64,000 bases of DNA from Bacteroidota bacterium (GCA_023458555.1 JAEWYS010000004.1:248001-312000); one strand, 5' to 3'; positions 44,720 through 54,376 are shown, counted from the first letter of the stretch. Numbers and translations: made by a program. The notes: generated by a model from the letters alone, not told the origin.

Positions 44720-47410
44720 TTATTCTTTTATAAACTTGAAGATCTGAATGTCCTTATCAGTCTTTATTTTCAGCAAATAAACTCCTTTTGGCAGATCGCT
44801 AATATCGATTTGCTGATCTTTCAAGTTCAGTTTTTTCATTCTACCTCCTGTCGCCGAAATGATTTCAGCATTCCCCGCATATATTCCATCTATATGCAGG
44901 GTAGTAGTTGCCGGATTGGGGTAAACGGATAAAGTTTTCTTTTTCCGGTCTTCGTTAGGCTTAACCGCCAATGCGTGCTCTGCTTTTTTTAAAACTACAG
45001 CGGTGAAAGGCTCCAGCGATATTGGCTTTGTTATTTTTTTTCCGGACTGATGAACATACCCTTCCGGAATACCCAGTTCGATGTCACTGGAGCCTGTATT
45101 TACCAAAAGCTTTGTATTGATAGTCGGAAGTGTCTCCAGTGTATCAAAATGTATTTCCTGTAGTATCACATCGCTCAGGTAATAATCACCATCAAACGAA
45201 GTGGAATGAAAAATCAGGGAAGCCTCTGTATCCAAACCCGCGAGAAATGGAATAGTGTACTCCCCAACCTCAGTAGTAAATGAAAAACCCATTGTTCCCG
45301 GAATAATCGTGGACCTGAAAGGCGACGAGGATTCATTGATAGCAATCTTTGCATGACCGGTCGCCTTCCCGAGAGCTTTAAAACGCAGCAAATAGGTTTT
45401 TCCCCGTTTCAGATCAAAATTTGATGTTCCCAGATGACTCCCGGAAAATGTAGCAGGGTTTTCATAATGTGCCCATATTGCATTATTCCGGAAAACCGGA
45501 TGGGTAACAGCCGAAAATTTAAAACTATCACTATCATAATCCCACCACCATCCGGCACCTGAGTTAAAATGGGAATTTCTTATCAGATTCTCACCGGATT
45601 GGATACCTCCATATGACCTGCCGCCATCAAAAGTGTTGCTACTATTGATATCCTGCCCTGTTTTGTTTTGCCATTGTTCAAATGTAAGCATCTCTGTACG
45701 ATGGTCATAAAACGGGGTCGGTTGCTCGATATATTCCAGAAAGAATGTCTTTTCTGAATATGGATGATTGTAACTATTATTGCTAAAACCGGCAAAACCA
45801 TCGATATCGGCCACATCAGAGCTCAGTTCAACCAACAGACTGCTTGGGTAAATCCCCTGAAAACTATTATATTCTACTTTGTTATTGCTCACAAGGTCTC
45901 CATAGTAAGGCCTGCCTTCCACAATCAATAGCTGAGTACGCATATTATTGTAAAAGGTATTGTGGGAAACAAGGTTGTCATGCGCGTTGTGGAGCATCAA
46001 TCCCACATCGCATGATTTTACGGTGTTATGCATGACCTCCATATGATGCGATTTGTCGTCGATGTATATCCCGAAGTTCATGATGCCATCAATAAATTTG
46101 GTGCCGGCCCCAGTACTAAACAGATCGTGAACATAGTTGTGATGAATCTTTCCGTTTTTGGCGCTCCAGCAATATATGCCTCCACAGTCGTTTTTGGTGA
46201 GACCCGCGCGGGCGACCTCGTTGTATCGGATTTCGCAGGCTACACCAGAAGATATGCTTATGCCGATATAGCCTGTACTGTCTACTTTGTTCCACTCGAT
46301 CAGAGAGCTGTCTGGCGCTATAATTCCTATATACCCCATATCATGCATCATGCCTTCTCCGGGAATCAATCCGTTTTTTGATATTGTATTGCAGGCAATA
46401 TGTGCCTTCCTGCCTCCTAAAAGATTGACAGCACTATTAAGCACATCGGAAAAACGACAGTGAAGGACAGAAATATCCGTATTCATGGAACTCCATGATT
46501 TCGCTCCGCCCACTCCGTCATTGCCCAGCTTATTAAAATCACACCCACGAATGCGAATATTGCTGTTGTCGTTTAGTGAAATGCCGTCAACCCGGTAGCC
46601 TTGAAACCAGATATCTTCGATATGGATATGAGAAATATTCTTTGCAAGAAAAATTCCGTCATTAAACAATGCGATCAGGACAGAATCAATGGTTTTATCG
46701 AACAGATACAGCGAATCGATGGAAGCGTCGAAATACCATTCATTTTCAAGATCCAGAAACTCCCGGTGATGGGAGAGAAAAAAGCCATGAAATGGCGTGA
46801 AATCATATGAGTTATGAAAGCCCAGGGTTGCTCCGACACGAATCTCTGAGTCAGTGACTGATAAAATCGGGAAACGGTCAATTACCCAGCCTTCAGTTCT
46901 GGCAACTGCAATCGCTCCTTCCAGATTTGCCCCCGCAATCAGGCCATCATTGAATGTAAAGGATTCGTGCCCGGCGGTCTCTTGCATTGCAATGTATCCC
47001 TCGTTTGGATATCGGGCGGGGATTAATATCGTTTCGCCGGAAGAAATTAAATTATCATATAGCTGACAATCCGGACAATATACACTCCCGTTGTCGGAAA
47101 CATCAAACCATTCGCTTCCGGTAAATATTGGCTTGTCGCCGTTCCCATATGCGGATATGACAATCGGGTTTGCCGGGTTTCCGGAAACGGATATCTTCAA
47201 TGTGCCTGAGTATCGCCCCCCTCTTTCAAACAGAATGCTATCACCGGGACCCAATATTTTAGTATTAATTGCCTGGATGCTTCGCAAAGCCTCCCCCGGA
47301 GACTGTCCGGTATTATCATCGTGACCGCCAGGTGATACATAATACGTAGTTGCAAATCCTGGAAGCACGGCAACAGTAAGCATAGAAAAAAGTAATAAAA
47401 AAGATCTCAT
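44720..47410 (-). CDS. T9SS cargo: parallel beta-helix protein with carbohydrate-binding-like module
   Basis: An 896-residue exported protein. The signal peptide is MRSFLLLFSMLTVAVLPGFA, then TTYYVSPGGHDDNTG, the usual start of right-handed beta-helix polysaccharide-active proteins. Residues about 250-560 contain repeated N-x-I/V-x-x-N rungs (NISHIHIEDIWFQGYR, NSNIRIRGCDFNKLG, DNLVSHNTFYNN). From NLIRNSHFNSGAGWWWDYD (about 605) to 755 a CBM4/9-like jelly roll follows. The C-terminal 70 residues from LSVYPNPATTT form a type A sorting domain. A polysaccharide lyase or binding role is inferred; no catalytic residues are assigned. Confidence 0.9.
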   Translation of the reverse strand: MRSFLLLFSMLTVAVLPGFATTYYVSPGGHDDNTGQSPGEALRSIQAINTKILGPGDSILFERGGRYSGTLKISVSGNPANPIVISAYGNGDKPIFTGSEWFDVSDNGSVYCPDCQLYDNLISSGETILIPARYPNEGYIAMQETAGHESFTFNDGLIAGANLEGAIAVARTEGWVIDRFPILSVTDSEIRVGATLGFHNSYDFTPFHGFFLSHHREFLDLENEWYFDASIDSLYLFDKTIDSVLIALFNDGIFLAKNISHIHIEDIWFQGYRVDGISLNDNSNIRIRGCDFNKLGNDGVGGAKSWSSMNTDISVLHCRFSDVLNSAVNLLGGRKAHIACNTISKNGLIPGEGMMHDMGYIGIIAPDSSLIEWNKVDSTGYIGISISSGVACEIRYNEVARAGLTKNDCGGIYCWSAKNGKIHHNYVHDLFSTGAGTKFIDGIMNFGIYIDDKSHHMEVMHNTVKSCDVGLMLHNAHDNLVSHNTFYNNMRTQLLIVEGRPYYGDLVSNNKVEYNSFQGIYPSSLLVELSSDVADIDGFAGFSNNSYNHPYSEKTFFLEYIEQPTPFYDHRTEMLTFEQWQNKTGQDINSSNTFDGGRSYGGIQSGENLIRNSHFNSGAGWWWDYDSDSFKFSAVTHPVFRNNAIWAHYENPATFSGSHLGTSNFDLKRGKTYLLRFKALGKATGHAKIAINESSSPFRSTIIPGTMGFSFTTEVGEYTIPFLAGLDTEASLIFHSTSFDGDYYLSDVILQEIHFDTLETLPTINTKLLVNTGSSDIELGIPEGYVHQSGKKITKPISLEPFTAVVLKKAEHALAVKPNEDRKKKTLSVYPNPATTTLHIDGIYAGNAEIISATGGRMKKLNLKDQQIDISDLPKGVYLLKIKTDKDIQIFKFIKE

Positions 47411-47652
47411 AGTTTTCCGGATAATTTTTCGAATTGAAAATTATCAACTAATCTGAATTAGTAGTTTACAAAAAAACAGAAACACTTTTCAATTTATACT
47501 AAAAACTAATAATCAATATGTTAACAACAAAAAAAAGAGAAGAAAATCGTGTCCGGATATCATCTCCCCGCCGATACCCCTCAGGGAATTCTCGCATAAC
47601 TATCATTCAGCCGGATTACCGGGCCGACCAAACGTTCAGAATACTGGAAATA

Positions 47653-47692
47653 ACCGAACGGATTTGCAGAGGAAAGATTGACAGATTGCGAC
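47653..47692 (+). repeat. 40-bp direct repeat, right copy
   Basis: Partner of 44512-44551 (80 percent identical by eye). Both copies can be read in frame as T-E-x-x-x-R-x-K-I-(E/D)-R-L, so they may be relics of one coding sequence. Confidence 0.45.
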
Positions 47693-47879
47693 TTCTAATA
47701 GCATTGTAAAAAACAGAAGCTCTTATTTTTATTATCGATTTGACTTACCGGCTTTATCCTCCCTAATACACATACTATCTGGTAAACACCTTGCCCGGAG
47801 TCCTATTATTCGGCCGGCTGTCAAAGCGAAACCAAATACTGCACATCCAATCCTAATAACCACCTGATTCGTAAAACAG

Positions 47880-47912
47880 GAAAGCCGGTTGATAGTGTAT
47901 CAACCGGCTTTC
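47880..47912 (-). terminator. Terminator hairpin of the SBBP cargo gene
   Basis: A perfect 15-pair stem, GAAAGCCGGTTGATA and its complement, encloses a three-base loop 30 bases after the stop. The TTGAT/ATCAA inside it is part of the stem and not an FNR box. Confidence 0.8.
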
Positions 47913-47941
47913 ATATTATCCGGCAGTATTAAGAAATTTTA

Positions 47942-50900
47942 TTACTTTATCAGCACCTTACGGGTTTCGACACCTTCATTTCCGGTCAACTTTACCAGAT
48001 AAACACCTGACAGCATAGAAGTAACATTATACTCTGAGTATGTATTTTTAATCTCCGAGGAATATACAATATTTCCTGTTAAAGAGATAATCTCCAATCT
48101 GCTTCCGACATATCTTTCCGCAACTGTAACCTTTAGAACATCATCCACCGGATTGGGAATCATCGCATAGCTTGGATTATCCATATAATCCTGAACAAAT
48201 GTAACAACTGAGCCTCGTGGTGTTGCCAGGACATACGATTCGAATTCAGAAACCTCAAACTGGAATGTATAAACAATACCATCAGATACGCTGCCTCTTC
48301 CTGTATAAATTTGTGGTTCAATGACAGAACCATCCTCTATTATACCGTCATTCCGGGTTGAAAAGCTCAACATAACCAGATCATCGGCTCCGGTTCCCGG
48401 CACCTGCTCCAGTAAATCCAGAATTTCCTCTTCTGTAAAAAACAGTCTGACGACAACCGGCTTCGCTATAGCTTGTCCGGATGCTTCCAGTGTTATGATC
48501 CTGGATCCAAACAGACGGCTGTCGTACTCCAGATTACCGGATGTTACAGTCGTCATGGCAGATACTTGGCCCAGATCCTGATTCTGATCATGAATCCCGG
48601 CCATAAGCTTGTCATTGACAGAACCGATATAGGTATAGCTGTCATGCCCGGCAATGCCACAAGAACCGGCAGCTTCACCCGTTTCTATCTCTTGGGGTAT
48701 CGTTGGCGAACAGCTCCGGACATATTCGGTAATTCTGACTGGTACCCGCATACAGGACGAGAAATTGCCATATTGGAGTACCAGATTTCTGAATGGTGTA
48801 ACCTGGGTAAAAGAACCAAATTTTTCCGAATTGCCGGTTCTCGCTATTCTCTCTCCCGAGTTTTCATACATGGTATCTCTGGCAGCCTCACAGGCTATAA
48901 CCGACATGGGTGCTCCGGGCGATATGGTAAACCAGTAATTTCCGGGGCTAAGGGTTGTATTGACCGGAACAGTAATCATTACATTACCACTTGTGACGCC
49001 AGAAACGCTGCTACCCGAAAAAGTCTTGCTTCCCGGTACATTTTCCAACACCATTGCACTACCATTCCATACATTGCGGGTTGAATTGCTGTATATTTCA
49101 GCATTAAAACGGTAGGAAGAAGAAAAGCCCAACGCTCCTACAGGTATATCAAACGACACAAAGTCGACCGGCTTTTCAATAACCAAGAGTTGTTTATAAA
49201 AATTTGCGCTTTCAGAAAATGAATTGTTACAATTAAATGATGATACTGTCTGTAACGTCGATTCCTCTGAAGTTCTGTCTTCTACCCAGATCTCAACCTG
49301 ATTTCTGCCGTATACATTTTCAGTCACAAGATCGTTTACAGGCAGCTTAAGCCATACACTTTCCTGATCAACAGATATACCTATCGGGCTGACGGCATCG
49401 GGGTGCACATACCAGGCATACTCATTACGGAGCGCCTGATTCTTCACAGACTCAGTAACGGAAACCTGCGCCGAATCCATTTGGTAAACCAATTGATCTG
49501 AAACTGTAAAAAAGCCGTTGAGGGTTATTCTTGCCTGGACTTCTGCTTCCGGACAGGTACAGGAAGTTTCATCAGCAGTTCTCAGATCTGTTATGGCAAG
49601 TATGTAGATCCCCGTATCCCTGAAATCGGAAATCACCTGCCGAAACTCCAGTTCCAATGGCTTCGCAGACTCATACGGATTGACAATGGTCTCAATGTTC
49701 CCGTTCGCCCTGGTCCACACTGCCCTGAATCCGGGCATTAAAATACCAGGCATAAACTCAGTCTGCTCATTGGCGCATAGCGCTCTGTCAGACAAATGAT
49801 ACTGCTGGCATATATCTTCATAAAGTGGTCCGTCTATGACTATGGTATCCTGTATGGAACAGGCTTCATTACCTCCATTTGTCGTTTTAATGATATACTG
49901 GCCTTTTACCGCGTTAAACTCCATCGAGGATGTTCCTGTTACCGCGTTACCCACTCCTTCATACAGGTACGGCTCCGTTCCCCCGGCGGTAACGATACGC
50001 ACGAAACCATCCGAGCTTTCCGGACAAGTAGTACTGATGACCTCAATGGAGTTTTGTAACCGGATCGTCAGATTGATGGTAATAATACTATCACAGCCCG
50101 CCTGATTGAGGATGGTGTCTTTATATGTTCCGCTTCTCGTCCATACTTTCCCGCCTGGTGAAGTATAGGAACACATTTCAGACACCTGAATGTCCGAATA
50201 AGTTATATCGCAATAAAGGTATCTGGCAAAAAACACATCAGGATCCGCAGTTCCGGTTTGCCGGGGAACAGAGGTGAGCCGGTATGGGGAACCATATGGA
50301 TTAAGGTTAACCGTTTCTCTGAAATCGCCCACCAGATAGAAACCTCCAGGAAAAAGACTTATATCCTTGGCTGCCTCACTACTTACGCTCCCTATCACAC
50401 GTATCCACTCCAGCAAACCTTCCTGATTACATTTAAGAATAAACATGTCAACGCTGCCTTTAGAAGAGATTGTATTTGCCTGATCTCCGGCAGGAATAAT
50501 CAGATCGCCTAAAAAAGTTCCTGACACGATCGGGTTGGAGTTTTCATCAAACTTCAACGCATAAAAATTGATGACCGAAGACCCCGAAATCGTTGTTTTA
50601 GTCCATAGATTATGACCGTCAGTTGTATATTTAGCTATGTATTGATTGGTATTGTCCAAACGCGTCATGATCTCACCGTTTGTAGCAGCCAATGTATCCG
50701 TAAATGAACCGCATACATAAATTTCATCGGAAGAATTGATAGCCATGTTACTTACGTATACCTGACGATGTCCACCTACCCCTTTAGCCCAGACCAGGCC
50801 CCCTTCGGGATCATATTTCGCGATAAAACTGTTGATGGAGGACGCAGAAATCCTGTCATGACTATATAACATGAATTTTCCGGCAGACAGGTCAATATCT

Positions 50901-51691
50901 ATAGAATCGGAATAATATCCGGACACATATACATTATTGTCTTTATCAACAACAACACCAGTAGCCGCATTATTTCCTGCCGCTTTAGACGACATGGCTG
51001 AAATAAATGTTCCGCTACCCGAGTATTTCGCGACAAACAAATCTTCGTGCGTACCGAGCGTGCTCAAATTATCTGCCGAAGATTCGCTATCAAAATCCAA
51101 TGTGCCGGAAAACCTTCCCGCGACATAGATATCCTGGCTGGAGTCAATAGTCAGATGGCTGGCATATACTTTCTCTCCATTAGTTCCCCCGGGAGCAATC
51201 ATTCCCCGAACCCATTGCAAACTCCCTTCATTGCTGATTTTGGCCAGAAAGGAATTCGTATAGCCGCCAGAACCGATAACCGGTGTGACATTGTCCGAGA
51301 AATATAAATCATTTCTGAAAAAGCCCAATACAAGCAGGCTGCCGTCGGCCGTAAACTGCAATGCTTTGATTTCATCGTATCCTATACTGGCAAACGTTTT
51401 TACCCATAGCAATTCCTGCCGGGAGTTGTATTTCGCAATAGCGACATCATGGCTTCCTCTGTTCTGAATGATGCGTGTGGCCTCTCCCAGCTCAAAATCA
51501 ACATTACCCTGAAAATTTCCGGCAACATAGATATTACCCTGATTATCATGAAGGATTTGGGCTCCGTAATCTGTAAGCTCAGTGCCTAGCTGAAATGCGT
51601 AATCAATTACCGGTACTATTTGCGCTCTCAGTCCGGAATTAATCATTAACAGGCATAAAAAAAGGAAAATAAAAGTAAACTTTGATTTCAT
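47942..51691 (-). CDS. T9SS cargo: SBBP beta-propeller protein with type A sorting domain
   Basis: A 1249-residue exported protein with a signal peptide ending RAQ near residue 24. Residues 30-490 hold beta-propeller repeats of the SBBP type, each with D-x-x-GNIYVAGNF or DIYVAGRFSGTLDFD and a LFVAKYSxSG/FLAKISNEG strand. A middle region (500-650) contains cysteine-bearing immunoglobulin-like parts such as GCDSIITINLTI and CPESSDGFVRIV. The last 75 residues from YAMIPNPVDDVLKV match the type A sorting domain. The product is expected on the cell surface; its ligand is unknown. Confidence 0.9.
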   Translation of the reverse strand: MKSKFTFIFLFLCLLMINSGLRAQIVPVIDYAFQLGTELTDYGAQILHDNQGNIYVAGNFQGNVDFELGEATRIIQNRGSHDVAIAKYNSRQELLWVKTFASIGYDEIKALQFTADGSLLVLGFFRNDLYFSDNVTPVIGSGGYTNSFLAKISNEGSLQWVRGMIAPGGTNGEKVYASHLTIDSSQDIYVAGRFSGTLDFDSESSADNLSTLGTHEDLFVAKYSGSGTFISAMSSKAAGNNAATGVVVDKDNNVYVSGYYSDSIDIDLSAGKFMLYSHDRISASSINSFIAKYDPEGGLVWAKGVGGHRQVYVSNMAINSSDEIYVCGSFTDTLAATNGEIMTRLDNTNQYIAKYTTDGHNLWTKTTISGSSVINFYALKFDENSNPIVSGTFLGDLIIPAGDQANTISSKGSVDMFILKCNQEGLLEWIRVIGSVSSEAAKDISLFPGGFYLVGDFRETVNLNPYGSPYRLTSVPRQTGTADPDVFFARYLYCDITYSDIQVSEMCSYTSPGGKVWTRSGTYKDTILNQAGCDSIITINLTIRLQNSIEVISTTCPESSDGFVRIVTAGGTEPYLYEGVGNAVTGTSSMEFNAVKGQYIIKTTNGGNEACSIQDTIVIDGPLYEDICQQYHLSDRALCANEQTEFMPGILMPGFRAVWTRANGNIETIVNPYESAKPLELEFRQVISDFRDTGIYILAITDLRTADETSCTCPEAEVQARITLNGFFTVSDQLVYQMDSAQVSVTESVKNQALRNEYAWYVHPDAVSPIGISVDQESVWLKLPVNDLVTENVYGRNQVEIWVEDRTSEESTLQTVSSFNCNNSFSESANFYKQLLVIEKPVDFVSFDIPVGALGFSSSYRFNAEIYSNSTRNVWNGSAMVLENVPGSKTFSGSSVSGVTSGNVMITVPVNTTLSPGNYWFTISPGAPMSVIACEAARDTMYENSGERIARTGNSEKFGSFTQVTPFRNLVLQYGNFSSCMRVPVRITEYVRSCSPTIPQEIETGEAAGSCGIAGHDSYTYIGSVNDKLMAGIHDQNQDLGQVSAMTTVTSGNLEYDSRLFGSRIITLEASGQAIAKPVVVRLFFTEEEILDLLEQVPGTGADDLVMLSFSTRNDGIIEDGSVIEPQIYTGRGSVSDGIVYTFQFEVSEFESYVLATPRGSVVTFVQDYMDNPSYAMIPNPVDDVLKVTVAERYVGSRLEIISLTGNIVYSSEIKNTYSEYNVTSMLSGVYLVKLTGNEGVETRKVLIK

Positions 51692-52188
51692 CTGAATTGG
51701 ATAAAAGTGATTTGATATGCAAAAGTACTAAATATAATTAATCATATAATTTCCAGCGCAAAAATTAGTTTTTAGCCATACATATGGTTTAATAAGGTGT
51801 AAAGAATGGCTCCGATGTTGTTGGTATTCGACAACTCTTTACCATTATAATGGACCAATGAATTTTACTCCCATATATCGAGTCTTATTGTATCAATCTG
51901 CAAAGGTTATGATCAGCGAATAGAGAACCCAGGGGCTTTACTTGCCGGCAATGGCAGCAAATCGCGAAGTGTATGAATAAGTAAAGATCAGTGACATAAG
52001 ATCAGCTAAGGGTTTCATACTGATAAATTCAATAACATTCACGAGCAGGTATGCATCAAATGAGTATATTAGGATAATAGAACATCATAGAGCCTGAGAG
52101 AGATTTATGAATTTAAAAAATGTATATCTGATCCGTAAATCCAGCAGGATCTCTGCAAAATTAGTTTTTGAAAAAGCGACAAAAACCA
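51692..52188. other. Divergent intergenic region
   Basis: About 500 AT-rich bases between the SBBP gene and the first Crp/Fnr gene. I find no coding frame, RNA or clean promoter element. Confidence 0.35.
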
Positions 52189-52755
52189 ATGATTGACTTT
52201 CTGATCTACAACTTTGAGCTGTCACCAAAAGAAGCTGAAATTTTCTCTGAAGGCTTTGTGGAAAAGTCTTATGCTAAAAACTCGCTATTTATTGAATCCG
52301 GAAAACCCTGCAATAAAATCGGCTTCCTGGAAAAAGGACTTATGAAATGTGTGCTGGTTGGGAAAGCACGGGAAGTGGTGGATGATTTCGTTACCGAAAA
52401 CCAGTTTGTCGCTAACTACTACAGCTTTCTTACCCGTAAACCGTCGTCCAAAGACATTGTCTGCATTGAAGACTCAGTTATCCAGGTAATACATCGGGAC
52501 CGGCTCGATCAGCTATCTGTCCGGCACCCTTTTATAGAATCTGTGGCACGCATTGTTACTGAAAAACTCTTTATCGCCACACATCAGAAATTAGAAGCTC
52601 TAAGACTACTTAGCGCAGAAGAAAGATATCTCCGCCTGCTAAGCTCCAATCCGCATATCGTGGAAAAAGTACCTCAATATGAAATCGCCTCCTATCTGAA
52701 TGTAAGCCCGGAAACAGTAAGCCGGATCAGAAACAAGCTCATGAGACGTTCTTGA
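52189..52755 (+). CDS. Crp/Fnr-family transcriptional regulator 1
   Basis: A 188-residue regulator with an N-terminal cyclic-nucleotide-binding-like beta roll (NSLFIESGKPCNKIGFLEKGLM) and a C-terminal winged helix: EERYLRLLSSNPHIVEKVPQ, then EIASYLNVSPETVSRIRNKL. The recognition helix has E-x-x-S-R as in E. coli FNR, predicting binding to TTGAT half-sites. It lacks the N-terminal cysteine cluster of oxygen-sensing FNR. I prefer the ATG at 52189 to the upstream TTG. A perfect FNR box overlaps its stop codon. Confidence 0.88.
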   Translation: MIDFLIYNFELSPKEAEIFSEGFVEKSYAKNSLFIESGKPCNKIGFLEKGLMKCVLVGKAREVVDDFVTENQFVANYYSFLTRKPSSKDIVCIEDSVIQVIHRDRLDQLSVRHPFIESVARIVTEKLFIATHQKLEALRLLSAEERYLRLLSSNPHIVEKVPQYEIASYLNVSPETVSRIRNKLMRRS

Positions 52756-52795
52756 TCTGCATCAAGGGGAACATGCCCAGGGAAAGCGATCTTTG
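52752..52795 (+). promoter_or_regulatory. FNR-type box and promoter of the DUF1330 gene
   Basis: TTGAT-CTGC-ATCAA (52752-52765) is a perfect FNR consensus. GATCTTTG at 52788-52795 matches the -7 element in all but one position. The predicted start near 52799 puts the box centre at about -41, the class II activator position. The following gene begins at 52810. Confidence 0.75.
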
Positions 52796-52809
52796 TCAGA
52801 AAAAATACT

Positions 52810-53247
52810 ATGACAACATATCTGGACGCTACCCCCGAAGCTGGTAAAGCATTTTATCAGAAGTTTCATCAGAAAGGCCGCATAATCATGCTGAATCTGT
52901 TACGCTTTAAGGCAACGGCAGACTATTCAGAGTTGCAGGATCTCAAACCAGAAAATGAGGTTTCAGGCAAAGAAGCTTACACAACGTATCTGAAATGTAT
53001 CGCTCCGTTGCTGGAAAAATCGGGCAGCAAAATACTGTTTAGCGGTGAAAGCAACAGTTTTCTGATCGGCCCTGAAAATGAGTCATGGGATATGGTTCTG
53101 CTCGTCCGGCACGCCTCCGTTGCCGCGTTTCTGGAATTTGCCCGGAGCAGTGAATATCTTCGATACGCAGGGCACCGGGCTGCTGCTCTGGCAGACTCCA
53201 GACTGCTGCCAATCATTGCTGATCCTGCTGCCGGATCAGAATCCTGA
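52810..53247 (+). CDS. DUF1330-family protein
   Basis: A 145-residue protein with a dimeric alpha-beta-barrel fold of the DUF1330 group. Recognisable pieces are TPEAGKAFYQKF, GRIIMLNLLRFK, GKEAYTTYLKCIAPLLEKSG, WDMVLLVRHASVAAFLEFARS and EYLRYAGHRAAALADSRLLP near the end. The order VMLNLLRFKxxA, EAYxxY, then WDxVxLVRYPS and HRxAALxDSRLLP is characteristic. Enzyme activity is unknown. It lies between two Crp/Fnr genes and has an FNR-type box at about -41 of its promoter. Confidence 0.85.
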   Translation: MTTYLDATPEAGKAFYQKFHQKGRIIMLNLLRFKATADYSELQDLKPENEVSGKEAYTTYLKCIAPLLEKSGSKILFSGESNSFLIGPENESWDMVLLVRHASVAAFLEFARSSEYLRYAGHRAAALADSRLLPIIADPAAGSES

Positions 53248-53502
53248 CATCTCCGGATCAGGCATACCGTTCCTGTATCTGCCAGCTATTGGAAACAATA
53301 TAAAGCTGGCAGAACATACGTATTTAACTTCAAAACCTTCAAGGATTGTCAATATCATATGAATTGTTACTTTATCGGGCAATGACAATTCTAAAAATAT
53401 CTCAAATCCCTGGAGGTTTGACTACGTATGTTCTTAAATGCATTTGCCTGATATAGCTAATGCCGATACATATTCCGCTCAAAATACGTATCTTGCACAG
53501 CA
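53248..53502. other. Intergenic region upstream of regulator 2
   Basis: About 255 bases. TATCTTG near 53489 is a poor -7 match. No FNR-type box is present here, so the second regulator gene is not obviously controlled by one. Confidence 0.3.
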
Positions 53503-54123
53503 ATGCCACATGACGAGAAATCTCCAATATCTACCGGGCAAATGCCGGCCGGAATGGAACTGATACAGTACCTGTCTCAATACATTTCTCTGACGGAAGA
53601 CGAAACCAAAGGACTTCTGAACGAACTGGATATACGCCATTACCGGAAAGGAGATATATTGATCAGGGAAGGAGATATTCCTGAGTTATGCTATTTTATG
53701 CTCAAAGGCTGTGTCAGACAGTATTATATAATAGATGGAGAAGAAAGAGCCACCGAATTTTATACCGAAGGCCAGCCATTTGCCGTATTTCAGGGAAAGA
53801 ATTCCGTCAAAAAGTCTCCGTTTTATCTCTCCTGCCTCGAAGATTGCATAATGTCGGTCGGTCCTATTCCTCAGGAAAATTCCGATCCCAGATTTATGTC
53901 TGTCTGTATGAAAGCCGCAGAAGACGAGCTATGCAGAACTCAGGAAACGCTCAATATGTTCCGGCTTACTAATCCCGAAGAGCGGTACCTCGAACTGATG
54001 CGGACAAAACCCATCTTGATTGAACGGGTTCCCCAATATTATCTGGCCAGCTATCTTGGCATAAAGCCGGAGTCTCTGAGCCGGATCCGGAAAAGACTCA
54101 GCAAAAAAAAGGGGCTCAGATAG
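53503..54123 (+). CDS. Crp/Fnr-family transcriptional regulator 2
   Basis: A 206-residue paralogue of regulator 1 with the same layout: KGDILIREGDIPELCYFMLKG-type beta roll (core DILIREGDIPELCYFML) and a C-terminal EERYLELMRTKPILIERVPQ followed by YLASYLGIKPESLSRIRKRL. E-x-x-S-R is kept in the recognition helix. Several cysteines occur (ELCYFMLKGC, SCLEDC, VCMK), but not in the FNR N-terminal arrangement. An FNR-type box starts 18 bases after its stop. Confidence 0.88.
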   Translation: MPHDEKSPISTGQMPAGMELIQYLSQYISLTEDETKGLLNELDIRHYRKGDILIREGDIPELCYFMLKGCVRQYYIIDGEERATEFYTEGQPFAVFQGKNSVKKSPFYLSCLEDCIMSVGPIPQENSDPRFMSVCMKAAEDELCRTQETLNMFRLTNPEERYLELMRTKPILIERVPQYYLASYLGIKPESLSRIRKRLSKKKGLR

Positions 54124-54140
54124 ATCAGCCAGAGACTTTC

Positions 54141-54185
54141 TTGACCAAAGTCAACCGTTTTTTTTCCCGGACGCTCCTATGTTTG
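54141..54185 (+). promoter_or_regulatory. FNR-type box and promoter of a small exported peptide
   Basis: TTGAC-CAAA-GTCAA (54141-54154) is a perfect palindrome of the FNR type (TTGAYnnnnRTCAA). TATGTTTG at 54178-54185 matches TAnnTTTG exactly. With a predicted start near 54189, the box centre is at about -41.5. The same geometry occurs upstream of the DUF1330 gene. Confidence 0.75.
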
Positions 54186-54216
54186 CACTGTTTCAATAGC
54201 CGATACAGTATTGCAT

Positions 54217-54327
54217 ATGAATACCCTCTTTTGGAAATTCCTGTTTCTTATCATGCTGACAAACGATATGACAGCACTCGCATCCGACCATGGTCAGACA
54301 CCTTATAGACCACTGAAACGTTTTTAA
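54217..54327 (+). CDS. Small exported peptide, 36 residues
   Basis: A 36-codon frame read from the FNR-linked promoter. The first 22 residues (MNTLFWKFLFLIMLTNDMTA) have the basic, hydrophobic and polar regions of a signal peptide, leaving about 14 residues (SDHGQTPYRPLKRF at the end). It starts 28 bases after the predicted transcription start. It may be a genuine small secreted peptide or a decayed gene. I recognise no homologue. Confidence 0.5.
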   Translation: MNTLFWKFLFLIMLTNDMTALASDHGQTPYRPLKRF

Positions 54328-54376
54328 TGAGTTGTCAGGATTAAGCAATTATTTCACTATACACCGATCTTATAGC

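Larger units (their letters stand above)
47411..47941. other. Intergenic region with repeat and terminator
   Basis: Contains the right copy of the 40-bp repeat (47653-47692) and the terminator at 47880-47912. A 63-codon plus-strand frame at 47518-47709 shows no family and I do not call it. Confidence 0.4.

Noticed and set aside
47518..47709. 63-codon plus-strand frame next to the SBBP gene terminator
   Set aside because: Composition is not protein-like apart from the repeat-derived tail; probably chance.
47886..47906. TTGAT and ATCAA half-sites that look like an FNR box
   Set aside because: They are part of a perfect terminator stem with a five-base gap, not the four-base FNR spacing.
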